NCBI RefSeq assembly: GCF_006540005.1
Contig: NZ_BJOC01000033.1
Location: 1-56,233 of the forward strand
Length of the DNA stretch: 56,233 bases
Reading direction: 5' to 3'
Source of the DNA: Halomonas halmophila
GTDB taxonomy: Bacteria; Pseudomonadota; Gammaproteobacteria; Pseudomonadales; Halomonadaceae
Below the pieces are notes generated by a model, which was not told where the DNA came from, ran no database searches, and worked only from the letters and a program-made list of their open reading frames with translations. Shown here in pieces: positions 24,984 to 36,378 of the stretch (position 1 is its first letter; every line of letters begins with the position of its first letter). The translations under genes and the position numbers were made by a program.

Positions 24984-25301
24984 ATGCAAAAGATCAAACG
25001 TGACGACGAAGTTATCGTCATCGCCGGAAAGGACAAGGGCAAGCGTGGCACCGTCAAGCGCGTCCTCAAGGACGAGCGCTATGTGGTGTCCGGTGTGAAC
25101 ATGATCAAGCGTCACACCAAGCCGAACCCCATGGCGGGCAATCAGGGCGGTATCGTCGAGCGCGAAGCTCCGATTCACGCTTCCAACGTTGCCATCTTCA
25201 ACCAGGAGACCGGTAAAGCGGATCGCGTCGGCTTCCAGGTTCAGGATGACGGTACCAAGGTACGTATCTACAAGTCGACGCAAGCGCAGATCGACGCTTA
25301 A
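24984..25301 (+). CDS. rplX: 50S ribosomal protein L24
   Basis: L24 is one of two assembly initiators of the 50S subunit and lies near the tunnel exit. The product is 105 aa (104 in E. coli). A KOW motif spans [20 protein letters not shown] near the N-terminus. [22 protein letters not shown] is the conserved central segment. The 14-base gap from rplN contains GGAGCGAGG. Confidence 0.96.
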   Translation: MQKIKRDDEVIVIAGKDKGKRGTVKRVLKDERYVVSGVNMIKRHTKPNPMAGNQGGIVEREAPIHASNVAIFNQETGKADRVGFQVQDDGTKVRIYKSTQAQIDA

Positions 25302-25319
25302 CGCGAGTCGGGTAGCAAA

Positions 25320-25859
25320 ATGGCGAACTTGAAAGAACGTTATCAAAACGAGGTGGCAGCTCAGCTGCAAGAGCAGTTCAGCTACGCCAACGTTATGCAG
25401 GTGCCCCGGATCACCAAGGTGACTCTGAACATGGGTATCGGCGACGCGATCAGCGACAAGAAGCTGATCGACAACGCCATCGGCGACCTGGAGAAGCTTT
25501 CCGGTCAGAAGCCGCTGGTAACCAAGGCACGCAAGTCCATCGCGGGCTTCAAGGTGCGTGAAAGCTGGCCGATCGGGATCAAGGTCACCCTGCGCCGCGA
25601 GCGCATGTGGGACTTCCTCGATCGCCTGGTGAATATCGCGATCCCCCGTGTTCGCGACTTCCGTGGTCTCAACCCGAAGTCCTTCGATGGCCGTGGTAAC
25701 TATTCCATGGGGGTGCGTGAGCAGATCATCTTTCCTGAGATCGAATATGATAAGATCGATCAGGTCCGTGGTCTGGATGTCACCATCACCACCTCTGCCA
25801 ATACTGACGAAGAAGGCCGTGCACTGCTGAGTGCACTGAACTTCCCGTTCAAGAAATAA
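25320..25859 (+). CDS. rplE: 50S ribosomal protein L5
   Basis: L5 binds 5S rRNA in the central protuberance and contacts P-site tRNA. The 179-aa length equals E. coli. Key segments are [40 protein letters not shown] and [23 protein letters not shown]. It starts at ATG 25320, with GAGTCGGG a weak Shine-Dalgarno sequence. rpsN follows after ten bases. Confidence 0.97.
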   Translation: MANLKERYQNEVAAQLQEQFSYANVMQVPRITKVTLNMGIGDAISDKKLIDNAIGDLEKLSGQKPLVTKARKSIAGFKVRESWPIGIKVTLRRERMWDFLDRLVNIAIPRVRDFRGLNPKSFDGRGNYSMGVREQIIFPEIEYDKIDQVRGLDVTITTSANTDEEGRALLSALNFPFKK

Positions 25860-25869
25860 GGGTGGGATC

Positions 25870-26175
25870 ATGGCAAAGAAGAGCATGGTAGAACGTGAGG
25901 ACAAGCGCACCAAGCTGGTAGCCAAGTATGCTGCCAAGCGCGCTGAACTCAAGGCGATTATTCACGACGTCAATGCCTCCGACGAAGAGCGCTTCGACGC
26001 ACAGCTCAAGTTGCAGAAGCTGCCGCGTGACTCCAGCCCGGTTCGTCAGACGAACCGCTGCAGCATCACCGGTCGTCCGCACGGCTACTACAACAAGTTC
26101 GGCCTCGGCCGCAACAAGCTGCGTGAAGCCGCCATGCGTGGCGACGTCCCTGGCCTCAAGAAGTCCAGCTGGTAA
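25870..26175 (+). CDS. rpsN: 30S ribosomal protein S14 (zinc-free type)
   Basis: S14 is a late-binding 30S head protein. The 101-aa protein is the long form without the CxxC...CxxC zinc ribbon, so it does not depend on zinc. It reads [20 protein letters not shown] and ends with [22 protein letters not shown]. The central [20 protein letters not shown] has a single cysteine. GGTGGG precedes the ATG. Confidence 0.96.
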   Translation: MAKKSMVEREDKRTKLVAKYAAKRAELKAIIHDVNASDEERFDAQLKLQKLPRDSSPVRQTNRCSITGRPHGYYNKFGLGRNKLREAAMRGDVPGLKKSSW

Positions 26176-26207
26176 CGCCACGCAGAATCATCAGGAGCGC
26201 AACGTAA

Positions 26208-26600
26208 ATGAGCATGCAAGACACTCTGGCGGATATGTGCACTCGTATTCGCAATGCGCAGATGGCCACCAAGGAGACGGTTTCCATGCCGTCCTCCAAG
26301 CTCAAGGTCGAGGTGGCCCGCGTGCTGAAGGAAGAAGGTTTCGTGGCTGACTATGCCGTCGAAGGCTCCGTCAAGCCGGAGCTGAACGTGACCCTCAAGT
26401 ACTTCGAAGGCAAGCCGGTCATCGAACATCTGCAGCGGGTCTCCAAACCGTCCCTGCGCAGCTACAAGGGCAAGGATACCCTGCCCAAGGTAGCCGACGG
26501 TCTGGGTATCGCGATCGTCACCACCTCAAACGGGGTGATGACCGACCGTGCGGCTCGTCAGGCTGGTATCGGTGGCGAAGTCATCTGCACCGTATTCTAG
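26208..26600 (+). CDS. rpsH: 30S ribosomal protein S8
   Basis: S8 is a primary 16S rRNA binder and, in E. coli, the translational repressor of the spc operon acting at rplE. The 130-aa product has [20 protein letters not shown] and a C-terminal RNA-binding region with [20 protein letters not shown] and [10 protein letters not shown] 32-base gap separates it from rpsN. rplF begins nine bases after its stop. Confidence 0.96.
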   Translation: MSMQDTLADMCTRIRNAQMATKETVSMPSSKLKVEVARVLKEEGFVADYAVEGSVKPELNVTLKYFEGKPVIEHLQRVSKPSLRSYKGKDTLPKVADGLGIAIVTTSNGVMTDRAARQAGIGGEVICTVF

Positions 26601-26609
26601 GAGTTTGGA

Positions 26610-27140
26610 ATGTCCCGCGTAGCCAAATATCCGGTTAAACTGCCCAGCGGCGTCGACATCACGCTCGAAGGCGATCAACTGTCCGTGAAGGGTGGTCAGG
26701 GCGAACTGTCCATGACCATTCATTCCGATGTGGCCGTCGGCCAGGAAGACGGACAGCTGACCTTCCAGCCGAGCGAGTCCGCCCGGAGCTGGGCAATGGT
26801 CGGCACGACCCGTGCACTGGTGCAGAACCTGGTCACGGGCGTGTCCGAGGGCTTCAGCCGGTCCCTCGAAATCAATGGCGTCGGTTATCGCGCTCAAGCG
26901 AACGGCCAGACGCTCAACCTGACACTGGGCTTCTCACACCCGGTCGAGTATCAACTGCCTGAGGGTGTCACGGCCGAAACGCCGAAGAACACCACCATCG
27001 TGCTGAAGAGCGCGGACAAGCAGAAGCTCGGCCAGGTTGCCGCGGAAATCCGCGCCTTCCGTCCGCCCGAGCCCTACAAGGGCAAGGGTATCCGGTACGG
27101 CGACGAGCAGATCCGCCGTAAAGAAGCCAAGAAGAAGTAA
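26610..27140 (+). CDS. rplF: 50S ribosomal protein L6
   Basis: L6 lies at the base of the L7/L12 stalk near the sarcin-ricin loop. The 176-aa protein (177 in E. coli) starts [20 protein letters not shown]. The second domain carries [19 protein letters not shown] and the invariant rRNA-binding end [20 protein letters not shown] followed by EAKKK. TAGGAG precedes the ATG. Confidence 0.97.
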   Translation: MSRVAKYPVKLPSGVDITLEGDQLSVKGGQGELSMTIHSDVAVGQEDGQLTFQPSESARSWAMVGTTRALVQNLVTGVSEGFSRSLEINGVGYRAQANGQTLNLTLGFSHPVEYQLPEGVTAETPKNTTIVLKSADKQKLGQVAAEIRAFRPPEPYKGKGIRYGDEQIRRKEAKKK

Positions 27141-27149
27141 GGCAGGGTT

Positions 27150-27500
27150 ATGAACGCGAAGAAAGAATCTCGTCTCCGTCGTGCCCGCCGCGCTCGCGCC
27201 AAGATGCGCGAGCAGGGCGTGTATCGCCTGTGCGTCAATCGTACCCCGCGCCACATCTATGCGCAGATCATCTCGCCGGATGGTGGCAAGGTGCTGGCCA
27301 GCGCTTCTACGCTGGACAAGGCGCTGCGCGAGGGAGCGACGGGCAACGTCGACGCCGCCACCCAGGTGGGCTCGATGATTGCCGAGCGCGCCAAGCAGGC
27401 TGGCATCACCCAAGTGGCTTTCGATCGTGCCGGGTTCAAGTACCACGGTCGCGTCAAGGCCCTGGCCGACGCCGCTCGTGAAGGCGGCCTGGAATTCTAA
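27150..27500 (+). CDS. rplR: 50S ribosomal protein L18
   Basis: L18 carries 5S rRNA into the central protuberance with L5. The 116-aa protein begins with a basic tail, [18 protein letters not shown], then [20 protein letters not shown], and ends [21 protein letters not shown]. Its ATG is nine bases after rplF, preceded by GGCAGGG. A twelve-base gap leads to rpsE. Confidence 0.96.
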   Translation: MNAKKESRLRRARRARAKMREQGVYRLCVNRTPRHIYAQIISPDGGKVLASASTLDKALREGATGNVDAATQVGSMIAERAKQAGITQVAFDRAGFKYHGRVKALADAAREGGLEF

Positions 27501-27511
27501 AGGGTTTTACG

Positions 27512-28012
27512 ATGGCGAAGAATGAACAGCAAGACGGCGATCTGCAGGAAAAGCTCGTGCAGGTCAACCGTGTCGCCAAGGTGGTCAAGGGTGGTCGAAT
27601 CTTCGGCTTCACCGCACTGACCGTCGTGGGCGACGGTAACGGCCGTGTCGGTTTCGGTCGCGGCAAGGCTCGCGAGGTCCCGGTGGCGATTCAGAAGGCC
27701 ATGGACCAGGCGCGTCGCAATATGGTCAAGGTCAACCTGTCGGGCAGCACCCTGCAGTATTCCGTCAAGGCACGTCACGGCGCGTCCAAGGTATACATGC
27801 AGCCGGCGTCCGAGGGTACCGGGATCATCGCTGGCGGTGCCATGCGTTCCGTGCTCGAAATGGCCGGCGTCCATGACGTCCTGGCCAAGTGCTATGGCTC
27901 CACTAACCCGGTGAATGTGGTGCGTGCGACCGTCAATGGTCTGGCCGCACAGCGTTCGCCGGAAGACGTGGCCGCCAAGCGCGGTCTGTCAGTCGAAGCG
28001 ATCACGGGGTAA
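27512..28012 (+). CDS. rpsE: 30S ribosomal protein S5
   Basis: S5 lines the mRNA entry site, where ram and spectinomycin-resistance mutations map. The 166-aa length matches E. coli (167). The N-terminal RNA-binding domain has [20 protein letters not shown], with the wild-type spectinomycin loop, and [18 protein letters not shown]. The C-terminal part contains [10 protein letters not shown]. The GGGTT before the ATG is a modest ribosome-binding site. rpmD starts six bases downstream. Confidence 0.97.
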   Translation: MAKNEQQDGDLQEKLVQVNRVAKVVKGGRIFGFTALTVVGDGNGRVGFGRGKAREVPVAIQKAMDQARRNMVKVNLSGSTLQYSVKARHGASKVYMQPASEGTGIIAGGAMRSVLEMAGVHDVLAKCYGSTNPVNVVRATVNGLAAQRSPEDVAAKRGLSVEAITG

Positions 28013-28017
28013 AAACC

Positions 28018-28200
28018 ATGTCAGCAACGATCAAGGTTACCCAGACCCGCAGTACCATCGGCGTGTTGGCCAAGCACAAGGCCACCATGAAGGGCCTCGG
28101 CCTGCGTCGCATCGGTCACACGGTTGAGCTGGAAGACACCCCCGCCGTGCGCGGCATGATCCACAAGGTCACCTACCTTGTGCGTGTTGAGGGAGAGTAA
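28018..28200 (+). CDS. rpmD: 50S ribosomal protein L30
   Basis: L30 is a small 50S protein absent from some phyla. The 60-aa product reads [20 protein letters not shown], then [20 protein letters not shown] and ends [15 protein letters not shown]. Spacing is very tight: six bases from rpsE and three to rplO, so translational coupling is likely. Confidence 0.95.
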   Translation: MSATIKVTQTRSTIGVLAKHKATMKGLGLRRIGHTVELEDTPAVRGMIHKVTYLVRVEGE

Positions 28201-28203
28201 TCC

Positions 28204-28638
28204 ATGAAACTCAATAGCCTGAGCCCGGCACCGGGCTCCAAGCACGCCGAGAAGCGCGTCGGTCGTGGCATGGGCTCCGGTCTGGGCAAGACCGGTGGCC
28301 GTGGCCACAAGGGCCTCAAGTCGCGCAGCGGTGGTAGCGTTCAGCCAGGCTTCGAAGGCGGTCAGATGCCGCTGCAGCGTCGCCTGCCGAAGTTCGGCTT
28401 CACCTCCGCCAAGGCGATGGTTTCCGAGGAAGTCCGCCTGGCCGAACTTGGCCGGGTCGAGGGTGGCGAAGTCACTCTGGAAAGCCTCAAGCAAGCCAAC
28501 GTGCTCAAGGATGCCACGCGTCACGCCAAGGTCATCCTTTCCGGCGATCTGAACAAGGCGGTCACGGTCCGCGGTCTCAAGGTCACCAAGGGTGCCCGTG
28601 CCGCGATCGAAGCCGCCGGCGGCAAAGTAGAGGACTAA
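28204..28638 (+). CDS. rplO: 50S ribosomal protein L15
   Basis: L15 is a core assembly protein with a long Gly-rich N-terminal extension that penetrates rRNA. The 144-aa protein (same as E. coli) starts [20 protein letters not shown] and contains the RNA-threading segment [19 protein letters not shown]. Its stop codon directly abuts the secY start (TAA then ATG at 28639), linking ribosomal protein and translocase synthesis. Confidence 0.96.
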   Translation: MKLNSLSPAPGSKHAEKRVGRGMGSGLGKTGGRGHKGLKSRSGGSVQPGFEGGQMPLQRRLPKFGFTSAKAMVSEEVRLAELGRVEGGEVTLESLKQANVLKDATRHAKVILSGDLNKAVTVRGLKVTKGARAAIEAAGGKVED

Positions 28639-29970
28639 ATGGCCAAGTCAGGAAACATGCCGGCGAAGGGCAGCGGTCTGAGTGAACTGTGGGCGCGTCT
28701 GCGCTTCGTGCTCCTCGCCATAGTGGTCTACCGTATTGGTGCCCACATTCCCGTTCCCGGTATCAATCCTGACCAGCTTGCTGCCTTGTTCAGGGAGCAG
28801 CAGGGTACCATCCTGGGCATGTTCAACATGTTCTCGGGTGGTGCCCTGGAGCGCATGAGTATCCTCGCGCTGGGCATCATGCCCTACATCTCGGCGTCGA
28901 TCATCATGCAGTTGCTGACGGCCGTCTCGCCTCAACTCGAGCAGTTGAAGAAGGAAGGCGAAGCCGGCCGCCGCAAGATCAGTCAGTACACCCGCTACGG
29001 CACGGTACTGTTGGCGTTCATCCAGGCTTCCGGCATGTCCGTGGGACTCGCCAGCCAGGGGATCGCCTATACGGCTGATTTCAGCTTCTATTTCACCGCC
29101 ATCGTGACCTTCGTGTGCGGTGCGGTGTTCCTGATGTGGCTGGGTGAGCAGATCACCGAGAAGGGCATCGGCAACGGTATTTCACTGCTGATTTTCGCGG
29201 GTATCGTGGCCGGCTTCCCGGGTGCTATCGGGCAGGCCTTCGAGTTGGCCCGTAACGAAGGTGCCTGGAACGTCCTGCCGTTGTTGGCGCTTTCCGCCCT
29301 GGGTATCGCTACCGTGGCGTTCATCGTCTTCATCGAGCGCGGCCAGCGTCGCCTCACGGTGAACTATCCGCGCCGTCAGGTCGGAAACAAGATGTATGCC
29401 GGCCAGAGCAGCTACCTGCCGCTGAAGGTCAACATGGCGGGTGTCATCCCGGCCATCTTCGCCTCGAGCATTCTTCTGTTTCCGGCCTCGCTGGGTCAGT
29501 GGATCGGTGCCGGGGATGGCATGGAGTGGCTGCAACGCGCTTCCCAGGCATTGGCGCCGGGGCAGCCACTTTACATCTTGCTTTTCGCAGCAGCGGTGGT
29601 ATTCTTCTGCTTCTTTTACACAGCGCTGGTCTTCAATCCCAAGGATGTCGCCGACAACCTCAAGAAGTCGGGGGCCTTCCTGCCGGGTATTCGCCCCGGT
29701 GAGCAGACCGCTCGCTACGTCGACAAGGTCATGACCCGTCTGACCTTGTTCGGTGCTCTCTACATCACTGCGGTTTCCCTGATGCCTCAGTTCCTGATCG
29801 TGGCGTGGAACGTGCCGTTCTTCTTCGGCGGTACCTCGCTGTTGATCGTGGTTGTGGTCGTCATGGACTTCATGTCTCAGGTGCAGTCGCATCTCATGTC
29901 GAATCAATACGAGTCGGTGATGAAGAAGTCGAACCTGAAAGGCTACGGCAGCGGCGGTGTCACGCGCTGA
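28639..29970 (+). CDS. secY: Protein translocase subunit SecY
   Basis: SecY forms the protein-conducting channel in the inner membrane with SecE (2766) and SecG. The 443-aa length equals E. coli. Ten hydrophobic helices can be traced. The first follows [21 protein letters not shown], and the plug region reads [22 protein letters not shown]. Cytosolic loop C5 contains the [19 protein letters not shown] region and the C-terminal tail ends [11 protein letters not shown]. The start abuts the rplO stop. Confidence 0.97.
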   Translation: MAKSGNMPAKGSGLSELWARLRFVLLAIVVYRIGAHIPVPGINPDQLAALFREQQGTILGMFNMFSGGALERMSILALGIMPYISASIIMQLLTAVSPQLEQLKKEGEAGRRKISQYTRYGTVLLAFIQASGMSVGLASQGIAYTADFSFYFTAIVTFVCGAVFLMWLGEQITEKGIGNGISLLIFAGIVAGFPGAIGQAFELARNEGAWNVLPLLALSALGIATVAFIVFIERGQRRLTVNYPRRQVGNKMYAGQSSYLPLKVNMAGVIPAIFASSILLFPASLGQWIGAGDGMEWLQRASQALAPGQPLYILLFAAAVVFFCFFYTALVFNPKDVADNLKKSGAFLPGIRPGEQTARYVDKVMTRLTLFGALYITAVSLMPQFLIVAWNVPFFFGGTSLLIVVVVVMDFMSQVQSHLMSNQYESVMKKSNLKGYGSGGVTR

Positions 29971-30020
29971 AGGCGTCGCCAATCGACCTGCGCGCCGCGA
30001 GCCGAATTTGGAGAAAGAAC

Positions 30021-30134
30021 ATGAAAGTTCGAGCTTCCGTGAAGAAAATGTGCCGCAAGTGCAAGATCATTCGCCGCAATGGCGCCGTACGCGTCATCTG
30101 CAGTGAACCGCGGCACAAGCAGCGCCAGGGCTGA
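30021..30134 (+). CDS. rpmJ: 50S ribosomal protein L36 (zinc-binding type)
   Basis: L36 is the smallest 50S protein. The 37-aa product has the C-plus zinc ribbon, with Cys11, Cys14, Cys27 and His32 in CRKC...CSEPRH. Genomes with this form often carry a zinc-free paralog under Zur control elsewhere, which cannot be tested here. A 50-base gap separates it from secY, and TTTGGAG precedes ATG 30021. The next gene is preceded by a promoter, so rpmJ ends the spc block. Confidence 0.95.
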   Translation: MKVRASVKKMCRKCKIIRRNGAVRVICSEPRHKQRQG

Positions 30135-30172
30135 AGCCCTGGGCTGTCATGAACCGGGTGCCGGCATGCCCC

Positions 30173-30201
30173 TTGCCCTGTGAACGGGAAAGGGGTATGC
30201 T
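30173..30201 (+). promoter_or_regulatory. Candidate promoter of the alpha operon
   Basis: A -35 TTGCCC (30173-30178) and a -10 TATGCT (30196-30201) are 17 bases apart, 57 bases before rpsM. The leader 30208-30258 lies where E. coli has the S4-binding pseudoknot. I did not verify a pseudoknot. Confidence 0.6.
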
Positions 30202-30258
30202 GTTGCGCCTTTTAAAGATGATTAAACGAGCAAGCCGCTCAAACTTCGGAGTAAGCTG

Positions 30259-30615
30259 ATGGCCCGTATTGCAGGCGTCAATATCCCGGACAACAAGCAT
30301 GCGGCGATCTCGCTGACCTACATCTTCGGGATTGGCCACACCACTGCACAGGATATCTGTGTGGCGGCTGGCATCGCTCCGACCACCAAGGTCCAGGAAC
30401 TGTCTTCTGAAGAAGTCGACACCCTGCGTTCCGAGGTCGGCAAGCATACCGTTGAAGGCGATCTACGTCGTGAAGTCACGCTTAACATCAAGCGTCTCAT
30501 GGACCTGGGTTGCTATCGTGGTCTGCGTCATCGTCGTGGTCTTCCGCTGAACGGTCAGCGTACCAAGACCAATGCGCGTACCCGCAAGGGCCCGCGCAAG
30601 CCGATCCGCAAATAA
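30259..30615 (+). CDS. rpsM: 30S ribosomal protein S13
   Basis: S13 forms bridges B1a and B1b in the 30S head and contacts P-site tRNA. The 118-aa protein (E. coli 118) starts [20 protein letters not shown]. It has the helix-two-turn-helix segment [20 protein letters not shown] and the basic tRNA-contacting tail [13 protein letters not shown] precedes the ATG. Confidence 0.97.
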   Translation: MARIAGVNIPDNKHAAISLTYIFGIGHTTAQDICVAAGIAPTTKVQELSSEEVDTLRSEVGKHTVEGDLRREVTLNIKRLMDLGCYRGLRHRRGLPLNGQRTKTNARTRKGPRKPIRK

Positions 30616-30654
30616 CACGCACGTTCTGGCGTAACGACAGGAATAGACATCAAC

Positions 30655-31041
30655 ATGGCTAACCCGCGTAGCAACCGTAAAAAGGTTAAAAAGCAGGTAG
30701 TGGATGCGGTGGCGCATATCCACGCCTCTTTTAACAACACGATCATTACGATCACAGACCGCCAGGGCAACGCTCTCTCTTGGGCGACTGCCGGTGGTTC
30801 GGGTTTTCGTGGTTCTCGCAAGAGCACCCCGTTCGCTGCTCAAGTGGCAAGTGAACGTGCAGCAACTGCTGCAGCCGACTATGGTGTGAAAAACGTCGAC
30901 GTGCTGGTCAAAGGCCCCGGTCCTGGCCGTGAATCCGCCGTGCGCGCACTCAATGCCGCCGGCTTCCGCGTGCAAAGCATCACCGACGCGACGCCCATTC
31001 CGCACAATGGCTGCCGTCCGCCGAAGAAACGCCGCGTTTAA
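30655..31041 (+). CDS. rpsK: 30S ribosomal protein S11
   Basis: S11 lies on the platform near the E-site codon. The 128-aa protein contains [40 protein letters not shown] and the end [18 protein letters not shown], which includes the Asn-Gly site known for isoaspartate formation in E. coli S11. A 39-base gap follows rpsM. rpsD starts after twelve bases. Confidence 0.97.
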   Translation: MANPRSNRKKVKKQVVDAVAHIHASFNNTIITITDRQGNALSWATAGGSGFRGSRKSTPFAAQVASERAATAAADYGVKNVDVLVKGPGPGRESAVRALNAAGFRVQSITDATPIPHNGCRPPKKRRV

Positions 31042-31053
31042 GGAGACAGATTC

Positions 31054-31674
31054 ATGGGACGTTATATTGGACCGAAGTGCAAGCTGTCTCGTCGTGAGGG
31101 CACCGACCTCTTCCTCAAGAGCGGTGTAACTCCCTTCGAGAAGAAGTGCAAATCCGAGCAGATTCCGGGTGTGCACGGCCAGCGTCGTCAGCGTATTTCC
31201 GAATACGGCTTGCAGCTTCGCGAGAAGCAGAAAGTACGCCGCATGTACGGCGTGCTGGAAAAGCAGTTCCGCAACTACTACAAGGAAGCGGCCCGTCAGA
31301 AGGGCGCGACCGGCGAGGTGTTGCTGCAGCTGCTCGAATCCCGACTGGACAACGTCGTCTACCGCATGGGCTTCGGCTCCACGCGCTCCGAGGCACGTCA
31401 ACTGGTCAGCCACAAGGCGATCGCGGTCAATGGCCGTAGCGTCAATGTGGCGTCCTACAAGGTCAAGCCGGGTGATGTGGTCTCCGTCCGCGAGAAGGCC
31501 AAGAACCAGGCCCGCATCCAGAATGCTCTGGGCATTGCCGCCAACCGTGGCGACGTCGCCTGGGTCGAGACGGATGCCAAGAAGATGGAAGGCACTTTCA
31601 AGGCTCTGCCTGAACGCGGTGACCTGTCTGCCGACATCAACGAAAACCTGATCGTCGAGCTGTACTCGAAATAA
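31054..31674 (+). CDS. rpsD: 30S ribosomal protein S4
   Basis: S4 initiates 30S body assembly, guards decoding accuracy with S5, and represses the alpha operon in E. coli. The 206-aa protein begins [20 protein letters not shown]. It has an S4 RNA-binding domain with [20 protein letters not shown] and [20 protein letters not shown], and ends [16 protein letters not shown] precedes the ATG. A hairpin lies between it and rpoA. Confidence 0.97.
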   Translation: MGRYIGPKCKLSRREGTDLFLKSGVTPFEKKCKSEQIPGVHGQRRQRISEYGLQLREKQKVRRMYGVLEKQFRNYYKEAARQKGATGEVLLQLLESRLDNVVYRMGFGSTRSEARQLVSHKAIAVNGRSVNVASYKVKPGDVVSVREKAKNQARIQNALGIAANRGDVAWVETDAKKMEGTFKALPERGDLSADINENLIVELYSK

Positions 31675-31687
31675 GCGGCCAGGCCGT

Positions 31688-31716
31688 GCTGCTTCCCGGT
31701 GACGGGAAGCAGCTTT
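31688..31716 (+). terminator. Attenuator-like hairpin between rpsD and rpoA
   Basis: GCTGCTTCCCG (31688-31698) and CGGGAAGCAGC (31703-31713) form a perfect 11-bp stem with a GTGA loop, followed by only three T. It is strong as a hairpin but weak as a terminator, so it may tune rpoA and rplQ relative to rpsMKD or protect the 3' end. Confidence 0.6.
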
Positions 31717-31756
31717 CAGTACCGAGTATCCGTTTGGCAGCCTGATAGGTGTTCAT

Positions 31757-32755
31757 ATGCAGCGTTCAGTGACAGAGTTTCTCCGTCCTCGCGATATCAA
31801 GGTCGAAGAGACCAGCGCACACCACGCGAAGATCGTGCTAGAACCCTTCGAGCGTGGTTTCGGCCACACTCTGGGGAATGCTCTGCGTCGCATCCTGCTC
31901 TCGTCCATGCCCGGCTGTGCCGTGGTCGAGGCCGAGATCCAGGGTGTCGAGCACGAGTACAGCGCGATCGAGGGTGTTCAGGAAGACGTCATCGAAATCC
32001 TCCTGAACCTCAAGGACGTGGCGATCAAGATGCATAGCCGCGACGAGGCGGTGCTCTCGCTGAACAAGCAGGGCCCGGCCGTCGTGACTGCGGGCGACAT
32101 CGCTCTCGACCACGATGTCGAGGTCGTCAATCCCGAGCATGTCATTGCTCACGTCAACGAAGGTGCAGAGCTGAAGATGCAGCTCAAGATCGCACGCGGC
32201 CGTGGCTACGAGCCTGCCGATGTGCGTGGCGAAGGCGACGACGAGTCTCGCACTATCGGCCGCCTGCAGCTGGATGCAACCTTCAGCCCCGTGCGTCGCG
32301 TTTCGTATTCCGTCGAAGCGGCTCGTGTCGAGCAGCGTACCGATCTCGACAAGCTGATCATCGACCTGGAAACCGACGGCACCCTGGATCCGGAAGAGGC
32401 GATCCGTCGCAGCGCCACCATCCTGCAGGAGCAGCTGGCCGCGTTTGTCGACCTGGAAGCCGACAAGGAACAGGAAGTCGAAGAGGAAGAGGATCATATC
32501 GATCCGATCCTGCTGCGCCCCGTAGACGATCTCGAGTTGACCGTTCGCAGCGCCAACTGCCTGAAAGCCGAGAATATCTACTACATCGGAGACCTCATTC
32601 AGCGCACCGAAGTCGAGCTGCTGAAGACTCCGAACCTCGGCAAGAAGTCGTTGAACGAGATCAAGGACGTGTTGGCCGCCCGTGGCCTGTCCCTTGGCAT
32701 GCGGCTGGACAACTGGCCACCCGCTAGCCTGAAGGACGACAAGGCCTCCGCGTGA
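31757..32755 (+). CDS. rpoA: DNA-directed RNA polymerase subunit alpha
   Basis: The alpha dimer scaffolds RNA polymerase assembly, and its C-terminal domains bind UP elements and activators. The 332-aa protein (329 in E. coli) has the assembly motif [20 protein letters not shown] near residue 30-49. An acidic linker with [13 protein letters not shown] follows at about residues 236-250. The C-terminal domain carries [18 protein letters not shown] and [16 protein letters not shown], with the DNA-contacting arginine and lysines present. Confidence 0.98.
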   Translation: MQRSVTEFLRPRDIKVEETSAHHAKIVLEPFERGFGHTLGNALRRILLSSMPGCAVVEAEIQGVEHEYSAIEGVQEDVIEILLNLKDVAIKMHSRDEAVLSLNKQGPAVVTAGDIALDHDVEVVNPEHVIAHVNEGAELKMQLKIARGRGYEPADVRGEGDDESRTIGRLQLDATFSPVRRVSYSVEAARVEQRTDLDKLIIDLETDGTLDPEEAIRRSATILQEQLAAFVDLEADKEQEVEEEEDHIDPILLRPVDDLELTVRSANCLKAENIYYIGDLIQRTEVELLKTPNLGKKSLNEIKDVLAARGLSLGMRLDNWPPASLKDDKASA

Positions 32756-32794
32756 GCGTCGACTCGAGTCCCAGTTTGGTAAGGAATTACAACC

Positions 32795-33178
32795 ATGCGT
32801 CATCGTAAGAGTGGTCGTCACCTGAATCGTAACAGCTCGCATCGTCAGGCCATGTTCAAGAACATGTGCGTGTCGCTGGTCGAGCATGAAGTGATCAAGA
32901 CAACCCTGCCCAAGGCCAAGGAACTGCGTCGTCATATCGAGCCGCTGATCACCCTGGCCAAGCAGGACAGCGTCGCGAATCGTCGCCTGGCCTTCAGCCG
33001 TACCCGCTCCAAGGAAGCGGTCGGCAAGCTCTTCAGTGAGCTGGGTCCGCGTTATTCCGAGCGCCCGGGCGGCTACGTCCGTGTGCTGAAGTGCGGCTAC
33101 CGCACCGGCGACAACGCGCCCATGGCCTACGTCGAACTCGTCGACCGTCCGGTCATCGAGGAAGTCGCCGAGGACTGA
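32795..33178 (+). CDS. rplQ: 50S ribosomal protein L17
   Basis: L17 lies on the solvent side near the tunnel exit. The 127-aa protein equals E. coli in length and reads [20 protein letters not shown], then [20 protein letters not shown] and the end [17 protein letters not shown] 39-base gap from rpoA holds GTAAGGA. It is the last gene of the 30-kb ribosomal block and is closed by a strong terminator. Confidence 0.97.
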   Translation: MRHRKSGRHLNRNSSHRQAMFKNMCVSLVEHEVIKTTLPKAKELRRHIEPLITLAKQDSVANRRLAFSRTRSKEAVGKLFSELGPRYSERPGGYVRVLKCGYRTGDNAPMAYVELVDRPVIEEVAED

Positions 33179-33203
33179 TCCTCGCGCGATCTCGTGGCGA
33201 AAC

Positions 33204-33237
33204 AAAACCGGCTCCCCCAGGGGAGCCGGTTTTTTTA
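33204..33237 (+). terminator. Strong terminator after rplQ
   Basis: AAAACCGGCTCCC (33204-33216) pairs with GGGAGCCGGTTTT (33221-33233) and is followed by a run of T (to 33236). It ends the S10-spc-alpha superoperon. Confidence 0.92.
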
Positions 33238-33254
33238 CGCCCGGTTATACCGGG

Positions 33255-33357
33255 AGCCATAAGCTATAAGCTTTAAGCCATAAGAAAACCCCGCCAAGCT
33301 TGTGCCTGCGGGGTTTCGTGTGGTGCTTACAGCTTACAGCTTACGGCTTACAGCTGG
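33255..33357. repeat. Inverted arrays of a heptanucleotide repeat around a terminator hairpin
   Basis: The left arm (33255-33284) is built of seven-base units ending TAAGC or TAAG. The right arm (33325-33354) is four and a half copies of GCTTACR. The arms are imperfect reverse complements. Between them AAAACCCCGC (33285-33294) pairs with GCGGGGTTT (33308-33316), with T and A runs outside, so it can terminate in both directions. It lies between convergent rplQ and uvrA and ends five bases before uvrA's last codon region at 33360. Confidence 0.75.
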
Positions 33358-33359
33358 CA

Positions 33360-36221
<2,862 letters not shown>

Positions 36222-36252
36222 TCCCACCTCTGCGAGACACGTCAAAAGGACG

Positions 36253-36282
36253 ATTATACGTGGCCGCTCGTGGCCGCGGCAA
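36253..36282 (-). promoter_or_regulatory. Sigma-70 promoter of uvrA
   Basis: On the minus strand a -35 TTGCCG (36282-36277) and a perfect -10 TATAAT (36258-36253) are 18 bases apart, about 32 bases before the uvrA start. No CTGT-N8-ACAG site overlaps it. Confidence 0.75.
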
Positions 36283-36378
36283 AGCCTGACCCGCTTTGAC
36301 TTTCCCCGGGTGGTGGCAAACCGCTAGAATATGCAGTCCATTCAAGGGCGCCAGCCCCTTCACGGAAACGCCACCCCT

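Noticed and set aside
36296..36330. TTGACT and TAGAAT as a promoter for the YajR-like gene
   Set aside because: The spacer is 23 bases, too long for a sigma-70 promoter.
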